Shown here: one piece after another, positions 57,041 through 64,000 of the stretch
Numbering within the stretch: the stretch's first letter is position 1
How the letters are laid out: every line of letters starts with the position of its first letter
Assembly: GCF_030818955.1 (NCBI RefSeq)
Contig: NZ_JAUTBF010000001.1
Coordinates: forward strand, 2,418,001 to 2,482,000
Direction: 5' to 3'
Length of the DNA stretch: 64,000 bases
Source: Microbacterium trichothecenolyticum
GTDB taxonomy: Bacteria; Actinomycetota; Actinomycetes; Actinomycetales; Microbacteriaceae
Notes under the pieces: generated by a model
Seen by the model: the letters and a program-made list of their open reading frames with translations, nothing else
The model's database searches: none
What the model was told of the DNA's origin: nothing
Position numbers and translations under genes: made by a program

Positions 57041-58851
57041 CCGCCTACACCGACCTGCTCCCCACCACCGACGAGCTCGTGCGCCTGCGCGCGGTCGCCG
57101 CCGGGCTCGAGGCCCCCGACCTCATCGTGCGCGGTGGGCTCGTGCAATCGCCTGGCACCGAGGAGTGGCTCGAGCGCGACGTGATCGTCGCGGGCCGGCA
57201 CATCGCGGCGCTGACGCCGTGGGGCCACGTCGCCGTCGACGACACCGTGGAGCAGGTCGACGCGCGCGGGAGCCACGTGGTACCGGGGTTCATCGACACC
57301 CATCTGCACATCGAGTACACCAACCTCACGCCGGGGGAGCTGGCCCGCCTCTCGGTGCCGCGCGGGACGACCACCGTGTTGACCGACCCGAACGGTGCGG
57401 CGAACGTCTGGGGCACCGCCGGCATGGATCTACTGCGGCGCACCCGCACGCCGCTGCACATCTTCGAGCAGGTCTCGCCCACCACCCCCACCTCGGCCGA
57501 GCTCGAGCGCGGCGGCCAGGTGATCGCCGAAGAGGTCGTGCGCGCCCGTCTGCACGACGACGACACCGTGACGCTCGGCGAGAGCAACCCCTTCGACCTC
57601 GGGGAGCTGTCGACCGGGCGCTTCCGCGCGGCACTCGCGGCGGGACGGCGGCTCACCGGTCACACGGCCTCGCAGACGGGCGAGTCGCTGTGGGGCTACC
57701 TCGCGGCCGGCATCGGCGACGACCACAACGCCCGCACCGTCGACGAGGTGCTCGAGCGCGTGCGGCTCGGAACCCGGATCACGGTGATGGGATCGTCGTT
57801 GACCGACAACACCGGTCCGCTGTTCGCCGACCTGGACGCCATCGCCCCGGCGCTGCGATCCCTGAGCTTCTGCGCCGACGACAAGCACGCCCTCGATCTC
57901 TCGACCGAGGGACACATCGACCACCACGTGCGCGCGGTGATCCGCGCGGGCGTCGACCCGCAGCTGGCGTACCGGATGGCGACCACCCAGCCCGCGCTGT
58001 ACTACCGACTCGACCAGGTGCTCGGAGTGCTGGCGCCCTCGCGACTGGCCGACATCCTCGTCATCCCCGACCTCGCCGACGTGAGGCCGGCGGTCGTCGT
58101 GGTGGCGGGCGAGATCGTCGCCCGCGACGGCGAGGCGCTCTTCGCCAACACCGACGTCATCCCGCACTGGGCGCGCGACACGGTGCATCTGCCCGCCGAA
58201 CTGCCCGCCGATCTGTTCTCGGTGCCCGCGCCCACCGGCGCCGACCCCGTGCACGTGCGCGCGATGGAGATGTACGACGGGTACTTCAAACGCGCCTTCA
58301 CCGCGCGCCTGCCCGTCGACGACGGCGAGGTCCTCGCCGACCCGGCGCAGGACGTGCTCAAGATCGCCGTCGTCGACCGCCACCGCGGCGAGGCGATCTC
58401 CGGCATCGGGTTCGTCCGCGGGTTCGGGCTGCGCCGCGGGGCGATCGCGATCACCATGAACTGCCCCAACATGAACATCTCGGTGGTCGGCGCCGACGAC
58501 GCCTCCATGCGCTTGGCCGTCGAGGAGCTCGGCCGGATGGGCGGGGGCTTCGTCACCGTCGCCGACGGCGAGGTCCTCGCCCGGGTCCCCCTCCCGGTCG
58601 GCGGCATGATGAGCGACGCCCCGTTCGAAGAGACGGCCGCGGCGCTCGCGGCGGGACACGCGGCCACGCATGCCCTCGGATGCCGCATCCCCTCGCCGTA
58701 CATCATCCTGTCGTTCGTCGGCCTGTACGTCGTCCCCGACCTGGGCCTCACCGAGCTCGGGCTCATCGACGCGGCGACCCAGCGTTTCGTCGACGTGCTG
58801 CTTCCGGGCCCGGTCGACGCGTGCGGTCACGAGCACGAGGCGACGTCGTGA
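57037..58851 (+). CDS. ade: Adenine deaminase
   Basis: A 604-residue amidohydrolase of the Ade type: metal ligands in VVPGFIDTHLHIEYTNLTPGELARL (His89, His91), GESNPFDLGELS, LTGHTASQTG and SFCADDKHALDL, plus the C-terminal domain with GFGLRRGAIAITMNCPNMNISVVGADDASM. It converts adenine to hypoxanthine plus ammonia, feeding the xanthine-dehydrogenase-like enzyme. Unusually it sits between the ATPase and permease genes of the importer, overlapping both by four bases. Confidence 0.9.
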   Translation: MTAYTDLLPTTDELVRLRAVAAGLEAPDLIVRGGLVQSPGTEEWLERDVIVAGRHIAALTPWGHVAVDDTVEQVDARGSHVVPGFIDTHLHIEYTNLTPGELARLSVPRGTTTVLTDPNGAANVWGTAGMDLLRRTRTPLHIFEQVSPTTPTSAELERGGQVIAEEVVRARLHDDDTVTLGESNPFDLGELSTGRFRAALAAGRRLTGHTASQTGESLWGYLAAGIGDDHNARTVDEVLERVRLGTRITVMGSSLTDNTGPLFADLDAIAPALRSLSFCADDKHALDLSTEGHIDHHVRAVIRAGVDPQLAYRMATTQPALYYRLDQVLGVLAPSRLADILVIPDLADVRPAVVVVAGEIVARDGEALFANTDVIPHWARDTVHLPAELPADLFSVPAPTGADPVHVRAMEMYDGYFKRAFTARLPVDDGEVLADPAQDVLKIAVVDRHRGEAISGIGFVRGFGLRRGAIAITMNCPNMNISVVGADDASMRLAVEELGRMGGGFVTVADGEVLARVPLPVGGMMSDAPFEETAAALAAGHAATHALGCRIPSPYIILSFVGLYVVPDLGLTELGLIDAATQRFVDVLLPGPVDACGHEHEATS

Positions 58852-60029
58852 ATCGTTTCCGGCTGCGCTCGCTCACCTCGACGGCGGTGGTCGTGGTCAT
58901 CGTCGTCGCCGTGGCGATGGCTCTGATCGTCTTCGCGGGCGCCGACCCACTCGTGGGACTCCGCGGACTCGTCGAGGGCGTGTCCAGCTCGCCGTACCGG
59001 GTCGGCGAGCTTCTGGTCGGCGCGGTCCCGGTCGCGATCGTCGCCCTGACGCTCGTGCCGGCGCTGCGGGCGGGAGTGTTCTCGGTCGGGGCGGAGGGGC
59101 AGGTCGTGATCGGCGCGATCGCAGCGACCGCCGCGACCTTCGCGGTGCGCGGTGTGCTCGGCGACGCAGCACCCGCCCCGCTGTACTGGCTCACGGGGGC
59201 GGCGGCGGGAGCGGCCGGCGGCGCGCTCTTCGCCCTGCTGCCCGCCTGGCTCGCCGCGCGGTGGAACGTCAACGTCATCCTCTCCACACTGCTGCTGAAC
59301 TACGTCGCCGCGGGGGCGCTCGGCTGGTCGTTGCGCACGTGGCTCGCCAGCCCCGAGAACACCGCGACACCGCAGAGCGACAAGCTCCCGGCTGCGGCCG
59401 CCCTTCCCGACCTCATCCCCGGCACCCGCGCGCACGTGGGCGTGCTGCTGGTCGTGGTGGCCGTGGTGGTCTTCGAGTTCTGGCGGCGCAGCCCCCATGC
59501 GACACGCGTGCGCATCTTCGCCGAGCGGCCCGCGCTGGCCCGCCGTCTGGGCGCCACCCGCACCCGCACCATCGTGACCACGATGCTCGTGTCGGGCACC
59601 GGCGCGGGAGTGGTGGGGTGGATGCAGGTGGCCGGCGTCAACGACCGGCTCTTGGCCTCGGTCTCGGGTGGCGTCGGCTTCTCAGGCCTCGCGGTCGCCC
59701 TGCTCGGCGGCCTCCTGCCGGTCGGGATCGCGGCTGCGGCGGTGTTCTTCTCGGCTCTCGCCGTCGGCGCGGTCGGGATGCAGTCGGCCACGGGCACCGT
59801 TCCGTCGTCGATCGCCGACGTCATCAAGGGTGTGCTGCTGCTGGGCGTGGCGGTGGTCGCCGCGACGCGCCCCGGGCTGGTCGCTCCCGCGCACGCCGCG
59901 CCCGCTCCCGCGCCGGACGACGGCGCGCTGGGCGCCGACGAGACGGCGGCCGCGACGGCCGCGTCGGGAGAGCCGCTCCTGGCCGACGCGTCGGCCCAGC
60001 CCCGCACCGCCGCGGAGGGAGCACGATGA
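58848..60029 (+). CDS. Nucleoside ABC importer permease 1
   Basis: A 393-residue polytopic protein of the BPD_transp_2 type: LRAGVFSVGAEGQVVIGAIAAT, WNVNVILSTLLLNYVAAGALGW, GTGAGVVGWMQVAGVNDRLLASVSGGVGFSGLAVALLGG. A 60-residue Ala/Pro-rich tail after the last TM is longer than in most homologues. GTG 58848 overlaps the deaminase stop. Confidence 0.88.
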   Translation: MNRFRLRSLTSTAVVVVIVVAVAMALIVFAGADPLVGLRGLVEGVSSSPYRVGELLVGAVPVAIVALTLVPALRAGVFSVGAEGQVVIGAIAATAATFAVRGVLGDAAPAPLYWLTGAAAGAAGGALFALLPAWLAARWNVNVILSTLLLNYVAAGALGWSLRTWLASPENTATPQSDKLPAAAALPDLIPGTRAHVGVLLVVVAVVVFEFWRRSPHATRVRIFAERPALARRLGATRTRTIVTTMLVSGTGAGVVGWMQVAGVNDRLLASVSGGVGFSGLAVALLGGLLPVGIAAAAVFFSALAVGAVGMQSATGTVPSSIADVIKGVLLLGVAVVAATRPGLVAPAHAAPAPAPDDGALGADETAAATAASGEPLLADASAQPRTAAEGAR

Positions 60030-60940
60030 GCGCCGAGTTGTGGGTGTCGATCCTCGTCGGGGCTCTCGCCCTCGCTGCACCTCTCGTGATCGCCGGGATC
60101 GGCGAGGGGTTCGTGGAACGCGCGGGCCGATTGAACCTCGGCATCGAGGGGATGATGATCCTCGGCGCCCTCGCGGGCGTCTTCGTCGCCGCCTCGGCCG
60201 GGCCGTGGATGGGGCTGTTGGCCGGAGCCGTCGTGGGGGCTGTGCTGGCGGCGGGGATGAACGCCCTGGTCTACCTGTTGCGCGCGAACGAGATCGTCGT
60301 GGGCGTGGCGGTGACGATGCTGGGCCTCGGCCTGTCGACCTACCTGTTCCAGCTGTGGATCCCCGCCGGCACGACCAACGTCAGCGTCGACACGCTGGGC
60401 CGTGTCGATCTGGGGCCGCTGAGCGAGGTCCCCGTGCTCGGTCCCGTGCTGTTCGCGCAGAGCCCGGTCGTGTACGCCGCGGCGGTCCTCCTCGTCCTGG
60501 CGTGGGCCCTCGCGCGGTTCACCCGCTTCGGCATCCAGGTGCGTGCGGTCGGCTCCGACCCGATCTCGGCGGCGCTGCGTGGCGTGCGTCCGCGCGAGGT
60601 CGGCGAGCGCGCGCTGCTGCTGGGCGGCACGCTGGCGGGGGTGGCGGGAGCGGCGATCGCCCTCGGCTCCATCGGCGCGTTCACTCCCGGCATGACCGCC
60701 GGGCGCGGGTACATCGTGCTCGCGATCGTCATCATGGGTCGCATGACACCGGTGGGTATCGCGCTCGGTGCGCTGCTGTTCGGCTTCCTGCAGTCGTTCT
60801 CGCTGCTGGCGCAGTCGGCCGCCGCCCAGTTGCCCAGCGAGATCTACGCCACGCTCCCCTACCTGGTGACCTTGGTCGTGCTGGTGCTCACCTCCCGCGC
60901 GCAGCTACGTCGCCATTCCGCTCGATTGCGTACCGCCTGA
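60026..60940 (+). CDS. Nucleoside ABC importer permease 2
   Basis: A 304-residue polytopic protein: GIGEGFVERAGRLNLGIEGMMILGALAGVF, LRANEIVVGVAVTMLGLGLSTYLFQLW, GIQVRAVGSDPISAALRGV, GFTPGMTAGRGYIVLAIVIMGR-like segment. It pairs with permease 1. GGAGGGAG precedes ATG 60026. Confidence 0.88.
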   Translation: MSAELWVSILVGALALAAPLVIAGIGEGFVERAGRLNLGIEGMMILGALAGVFVAASAGPWMGLLAGAVVGAVLAAGMNALVYLLRANEIVVGVAVTMLGLGLSTYLFQLWIPAGTTNVSVDTLGRVDLGPLSEVPVLGPVLFAQSPVVYAAAVLLVLAWALARFTRFGIQVRAVGSDPISAALRGVRPREVGERALLLGGTLAGVAGAAIALGSIGAFTPGMTAGRGYIVLAIVIMGRMTPVGIALGALLFGFLQSFSLLAQSAAAQLPSEIYATLPYLVTLVVLVLTSRAQLRRHSARLRTA

Positions 60941-60975
60941 CCGATCGGCCCCCGCCCGCACAGAAGGGTTCTCCC

Positions 60976-62100
60976 ATGTTCCGTCGTCCTTCCCCCGTCG
61001 CCGTCCCCGCCGACGAAGAGCACTGGATACGTCTCGTCGCCGACCTCGCCGCGGGATTCGCCGCGACCGTGGCCGACGACGATGCGACGGCCCGGCTCCC
61101 CCTCGACCACCTCGCCGCCCTCTCGGCGAGCGGCCTCGACGCGGCGTTCCTGCCGAAGGCGGCCGGCGGTCTGGGACTGTCGTATGCGGCCCTGGGCCAC
61201 GTCGTGCGGACCCTGGCGCACGCGCATCCGGCCGTCGCAACGGTCTGGCTCATGCACGTGGGGGCCGCGCACGCGCTGGTGACGACGTCGCCGCCCGCGC
61301 AGGCGGCGTTCTTCGCGGCCGAGCTGCGCGCCGGCAAGCGGTTCTCGAATGCGCTGTCCGAACCCGCCGGCGGCAACCACTTCCTCACGTCTCAGCAGGA
61401 TGCCGAACCAGCCGACGACGGGTGGACGCTCACCGGCCGCAAGCTCTTCGTGTCGGGCTCGGAAGCCGCCGACCATCTCTTCCTCAACGCCCGCGTCGAC
61501 GGCGAGCCGGGGTTCTTCGGCGTCACCGTCGACGACTCCGTCTCGTTCCCGCCCATCGAGGAGACGATGGGCATGCGTGCGACCCGCAGCCGCACGATCG
61601 TCTTCGACGGCACTCCGCTGCCCGCCGCCCGCCGGTGCGGGCCGCCGCCCGCCGATGCCGCCAACCTCATCAGCGTCGGCTTCGCGTTCTTGTCGATCGG
61701 GATCGCGGAGGCGGCTCTGGATGCCGCCGTCGCCGCGGCGATCCGCTCCCGCGGCGGCTCGCGCGTGGCCGATGCCGGGTGGGCACGGCAGCAGACGGGC
61801 CTGGCGTGGGCCGAGGTGACGGCCGCGGCGCTGCTGGCAGAGCGCACGGCGTGGCTCGCCGACACGCGTTCCGACCAGACCATGCCCGCCGCGATGGAGA
61901 GCAAGATGCTCGCGAACGAGGTCGCCAAGAAGGCGGCGGCGCTGGCGTTGTCACTCGGCGGCGGCGGCGCCTACCTGGTGTCGTCGCCCATCCAGCGCAT
62001 TTTCCGCGATGCGCAGGCCGGCGCGCTCATGGCCTATTCGGTGCCGTTCAGCGCGGAACTCGTCGGTGACGGGGTGTTCGAAGACGCCGGCGCGCAGTGA
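60976..62100 (+). CDS. Acyl-CoA dehydrogenase-like flavoprotein (DszC/SfnB-like group possible)
   Basis: A 374-residue ACAD-fold protein: LDHLAALSASGLDAAFLPKAAGGLGLSYAALGHVVRTLA, FSNALSEPAGGNHF, DGWTLTGRKLFVSGSEAADHLFL, then a four-helix C-terminus (AMESKMLANEVAKKAAALALSLGGGGAYL). I do not see the usual catalytic Glu context of beta-oxidation enzymes, so a monooxygenase-type role is possible. GAAGGG precedes ATG 60976. It closes the nucleoside operon, suggesting a modified purine or a side chain as substrate. Confidence 0.8.
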   Translation: MFRRPSPVAVPADEEHWIRLVADLAAGFAATVADDDATARLPLDHLAALSASGLDAAFLPKAAGGLGLSYAALGHVVRTLAHAHPAVATVWLMHVGAAHALVTTSPPAQAAFFAAELRAGKRFSNALSEPAGGNHFLTSQQDAEPADDGWTLTGRKLFVSGSEAADHLFLNARVDGEPGFFGVTVDDSVSFPPIEETMGMRATRSRTIVFDGTPLPAARRCGPPPADAANLISVGFAFLSIGIAEAALDAAVAAAIRSRGGSRVADAGWARQQTGLAWAEVTAAALLAERTAWLADTRSDQTMPAAMESKMLANEVAKKAAALALSLGGGGAYLVSSPIQRIFRDAQAGALMAYSVPFSAELVGDGVFEDAGAQ

Positions 62101-62112
62101 GGCGCCGGCGGC

Positions 62113-62970
62113 TCAGAGCGGCGTCGCCGTGCCCCGCACGGTGATGCCCCCGGATGCCGGGACCTCGACCTCGAGCACGCTCGGGCGTCCGATGTGCCGC
62201 CCCTGCCGCACGGTGAGGGCGAACGGCGCCGGAACACCGATGCGATCGCGCAGGTAAGCGCCGAGCGACGCCGCGGCGGAGCCCGTCGCGGGGTCTTCGG
62301 TGATGTCGGCGACGGGGAACAGGTTCCGCGCCTCGACGACGACACCGTCGGCGATCTCGGCGTCGACGTGCACGACGATCACGGTGCCTTTCCATCCGCG
62401 CTCGTCGAGCAGTTCGCGCAAGGGGCCCGGGGGGAAGGTGAACGCGTCGAACAGCTCTCGCGAGGCGACCGCGACCACCGGGTGCAGGTTGCCGGCGAAG
62501 GACTGCGCCAGCGGCATCCGCTCGTCGAGGTCGTCGCGGCTCAGGCCGAGAAGGCTCAACAGGCGGTCGGCGACGTCGTGCTCGAGGTCGATGACGTGCG
62601 GGTCGACGCTCGTGAACCCGGCCGTCACGCGCCCCTCCGCGTCGCGTGCGGTGGTCACCTCGACCGCTCCGGCCGCGGTGTCGAAGACGAACTCCCCCGG
62701 CCCCTCGTCCTCGGCGAGCGCGACCGCGGTCGCGATGGTGGCGTGCCCGCAGAAGGGCACCTCGTCGTCGGGCGAGAAGTACCGGACGCCGATGCGTTGT
62801 CCCGCGCGTGCGGTGACGAACGCGGTCTCGGGGTGGCCGAGGTCGGCGGCGATGCGCTGCATGTGCTCCTCGTCGAGACCGGTCGCGTCGAGCACCACAC
62901 CGGCCGGGTTGCCGCCGCCGGGTTCGGCGGCGAAGGCGAGGAGTTCGAGGACGGCGGGTTTTTCGGTCAT
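62113..62970 (-). CDS. PhzF-family isomerase/epimerase
   Basis: A 285-residue PhzF-like protein: PGGGNPAGVVLDATGLDEEHMQRIAADLGHPETAFV (Glu48 as catalytic acid/base), RYFSPDDEVPFCGHATIATAVAL and DITEDPATGSAAASLGAYL. The family isomerises small molecules; most housekeeping members have unknown substrates. It ends 12 bases from the ACAD-like stop (convergent). Confidence 0.88.
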   Translation of the reverse strand: MTEKPAVLELLAFAAEPGGGNPAGVVLDATGLDEEHMQRIAADLGHPETAFVTARAGQRIGVRYFSPDDEVPFCGHATIATAVALAEDEGPGEFVFDTAAGAVEVTTARDAEGRVTAGFTSVDPHVIDLEHDVADRLLSLLGLSRDDLDERMPLAQSFAGNLHPVVAVASRELFDAFTFPPGPLRELLDERGWKGTVIVVHVDAEIADGVVVEARNLFPVADITEDPATGSAAASLGAYLRDRIGVPAPFALTVRQGRHIGRPSVLEVEVPASGGITVRGTATPL

Positions 62971-63080
62971 ACGTCGATTCTCCTGCCCCCACCGCCCCAC
63001 GGCGCACGGCCAATCGTGATCGTCTGGCCCTGCGCCGCGTCGCCGCGCGGCCGTACCCCGGTCGGCGCCCCCGCTGCTGC

Positions 63081-63148
63081 GTTTGGGGCGCGTTCTTCCG
63101 TTTGGGGCACGGAATTCCGCGCCCCAAACGCACTTTCGCGCCCCAAAC
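63081..63148. repeat. 68-bp imperfect palindrome centred on GGAATTCC
   Basis: GTTTGGGGC at 63081-63089 and 63100-63108 mirrors GCCCCAAAC at 63121-63129 and 63140-63148, all symmetric about 63114/63115. Each pair is spaced by 19 bases. It lies in the 239-bp gap between the PhzF and M20 genes, which otherwise holds only the G-rich tract. Confidence 0.85.
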
Positions 63149-63157
63149 CCGGGAGTC

Positions 63158-63208
63158 GGGGGCGTGGGGCGGGGGGCGGGGCGGCGGGGCGGGGCGGGGC
63201 GGCGAGGG
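63158..63208 (+). repeat. G-run tract with quadruplex potential
   Basis: Seven or more runs of four to six G separated by one or two bases directly beside the M20 gene stop. On the plus strand it fits a G-quadruplex; the M20 mRNA would have the C-rich complement. Confidence 0.6.
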
Positions 63209-63209
63209 G

Positions 63210-63998
63210 TCAGCGCGGCTCGGCCGCCAGGTGCAGCACGGCCTCGGCCAGGGCGCGGATCCCGACGGCCACGTCTTCGCCCGCCACGGCCTCGTCGGGG
63301 TGGTGGCTGATGCCGTCGGGGTTGCGCAGGAACAGCATGCCGACGGCGGTGATCGCACCGATCGACATCGCGTCGTGCCCGGCACGGCTGAACAGGGTCG
63401 GGGCCTCGCCGCCGATGCCGGCACGCACCACGTCCTGCAGCAGCGGGGCGCAGAAGACCGCCGGGGCGCTGTGCACCTCGCGCGCCTGCCAGCGCAGACC
63501 GCGGCGGCCCATGATGGCGTCGAGCTCCCGCGAGATCTCGTCCCACGTGTGGTCGCGGGTGGTGTCGAACTCGCCGCGCAGGTCGAGGGAGAAGTGCGCC
63601 TCGCCGGGCACGACGTTCACCGCGCCCGGGAAGGCTTCGAGCTGACCCACGGTGCCGATGATGTGGTGCTCGCCGCGGCAGATCCGTTCGACCGCGAGGG
63701 CAGCTTCGCTCGCGCCGAGCAGCGCGTCACGGCGCATGTCGTACGGCGTGCCGCCGGCGTGACGGGCCTCCCCCTCGACGACCACCTGAAACCGACGCGC
63801 CGACGCGATGGACGACACCGCGGCCAGCGCCTGGCCGCTGCGATGCAGTTCGGGGCCCTGTTCGATGTGCGCTTCGAGATACGCGATCAGCTGGTCGGGA
63901 CGGCGTGCGGCCTCGCCGATGCGGCCCGGGTCGAGACCGAACTCGCGGAACGCCTCGCGCAGGCTGATCCCGTCGGCGTCGGCGAGATCCCACCACGA
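63210..63998 (-). CDS. M20-family amidohydrolase (allantoate amidohydrolase/N-carbamoylase type), N-terminus outside window
   Basis: The 262 visible residues begin SWWDLADADGISLREAFREFGLDP and continue LIAYLEAHIEQGPELHRSGQALAAVSSIAS, GEARHAGGTPYDMRRDALLGASEAALAVERI, GEAHFSLDLRGEFD, SRAGHDAMSIGAI and GISHHPDEAVAGEDVAVG. The E in AHIEQGP and the His of AGHDA and SHHPDE are metal ligands of the allantoate/ureidoglycolate/carbamoylase group. With the upstream purine genes, a role in ureide nitrogen release is likely. The start codon and N-terminal part lie past base 64000. Confidence 0.85.
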   Translation of the reverse strand, partial: SWWDLADADGISLREAFREFGLDPGRIGEAARRPDQLIAYLEAHIEQGPELHRSGQALAAVSSIASARRFQVVVEGEARHAGGTPYDMRRDALLGASEAALAVERICRGEHHIIGTVGQLEAFPGAVNVVPGEAHFSLDLRGEFDTTRDHTWDEISRELDAIMGRRGLRWQAREVHSAPAVFCAPLLQDVVRAGIGGEAPTLFSRAGHDAMSIGAITAVGMLFLRNPDGISHHPDEAVAGEDVAVGIRALAEAVLHLAAEPR

Positions 63999-64000
63999 CG

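Noticed and set aside
63081..63148. Transposon terminal repeats
   Set aside because: The mirrored boxes lie within 68 bp with no transposase gene or target duplication nearby.

Overview
The window is about 70% GC and densely packed with genes, many joined by ATGA, GTGA or TGATG start/stop overlaps. Together with the gene families present this points to a high-GC actinobacterium, most likely Microbacterium or a close relative in the Microbacteriaceae (inference from style and gene content, not from a marker gene). I see no rRNA, tRNA, CRISPR array, insertion sequence or phage gene.

Layout. (1) 1-625: 3' end of a PRD-type antiterminator. (2) 737-5626: a compact envelope-stress module made of an ECF sigma factor, its coupled membrane anti-sigma-like partner, two paralogous secreted proteins and an MprF/DUF2156-type membrane lipid aminoacyltransferase. 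All three transcription units carry the same promoter-like string, TGAAAG-N17/18-CATGR, so the module looks like a self-contained regulon. (3) 5712-11124: a MarR regulator divergent from a DHA2 efflux pump plus FAD monooxygenase, then an NAD(P)-binding protein, HxlR regulator and DsbA-like protein in one unit. (4) 11204-21261: a ROK regulator divergent from an amidase, a peptide/opine-type ABC importer (one gene is a permease-ATPase fusion), a nitrilase and an MFS exporter. (5) 21482-30490, minus strand: a complete Nit1C-type cluster (radical SAM, GNAT-AIR synthase fusion, Sll0783-like protein, nitrilase, MSMEG_0570-like protein, flavoprotein), extended by a second nitrilase homologue that has lost its catalytic Cys and Glu, a glycosyltransferase and an AMP-forming ligase. 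(6) 30656-44531: three LLM flavin monooxygenases, a second peptide-type ABC importer, a GlcD-like oxidase, an aminotransferase and a large FAD/NAD(P) protein, probably for scavenging organic N or S compounds. (7) 44701-45675: MarR-controlled SRPBCC operon. (8) 45817-64000: a purine and nucleoside island with an MTHFR-like protein, a flavin-oxidase-fold protein, a xanthine dehydrogenase-type molybdoenzyme (fused Fe-S and Mo subunits), GntR regulator, nucleoside deaminase, adenosine deaminase, BMP-type nucleoside ABC importer, adenine deaminase, an acyl-CoA-dehydrogenase-like protein, PhzF and an allantoate-amidohydrolase-like M20 enzyme.

How they fit. Regions 4, 5 and 8 share the theme of releasing ammonia from organic nitrogen (amides, nitriles, purines). 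Two intergenic sites, 27971-27986 and 46884-46899, match the actinobacterial GlnR half-site pattern and could tie regions 5 and 8 to nitrogen limitation.

Beyond genes, the window holds several long intergenic inverted repeats (11185-11230, 36584-36621, 39901-39964, 44598-44684, 63081-63148) and a strikingly over-used heptamer, GGATGCC/GGCATCC, spread across coding and non-coding DNA on both strands. The strongest candidates for something new are the ECF regulon with its shared promoter, the D-K-D pseudo-nitrilase inside the extended Nit1C cluster, and the GGATGCC signal.
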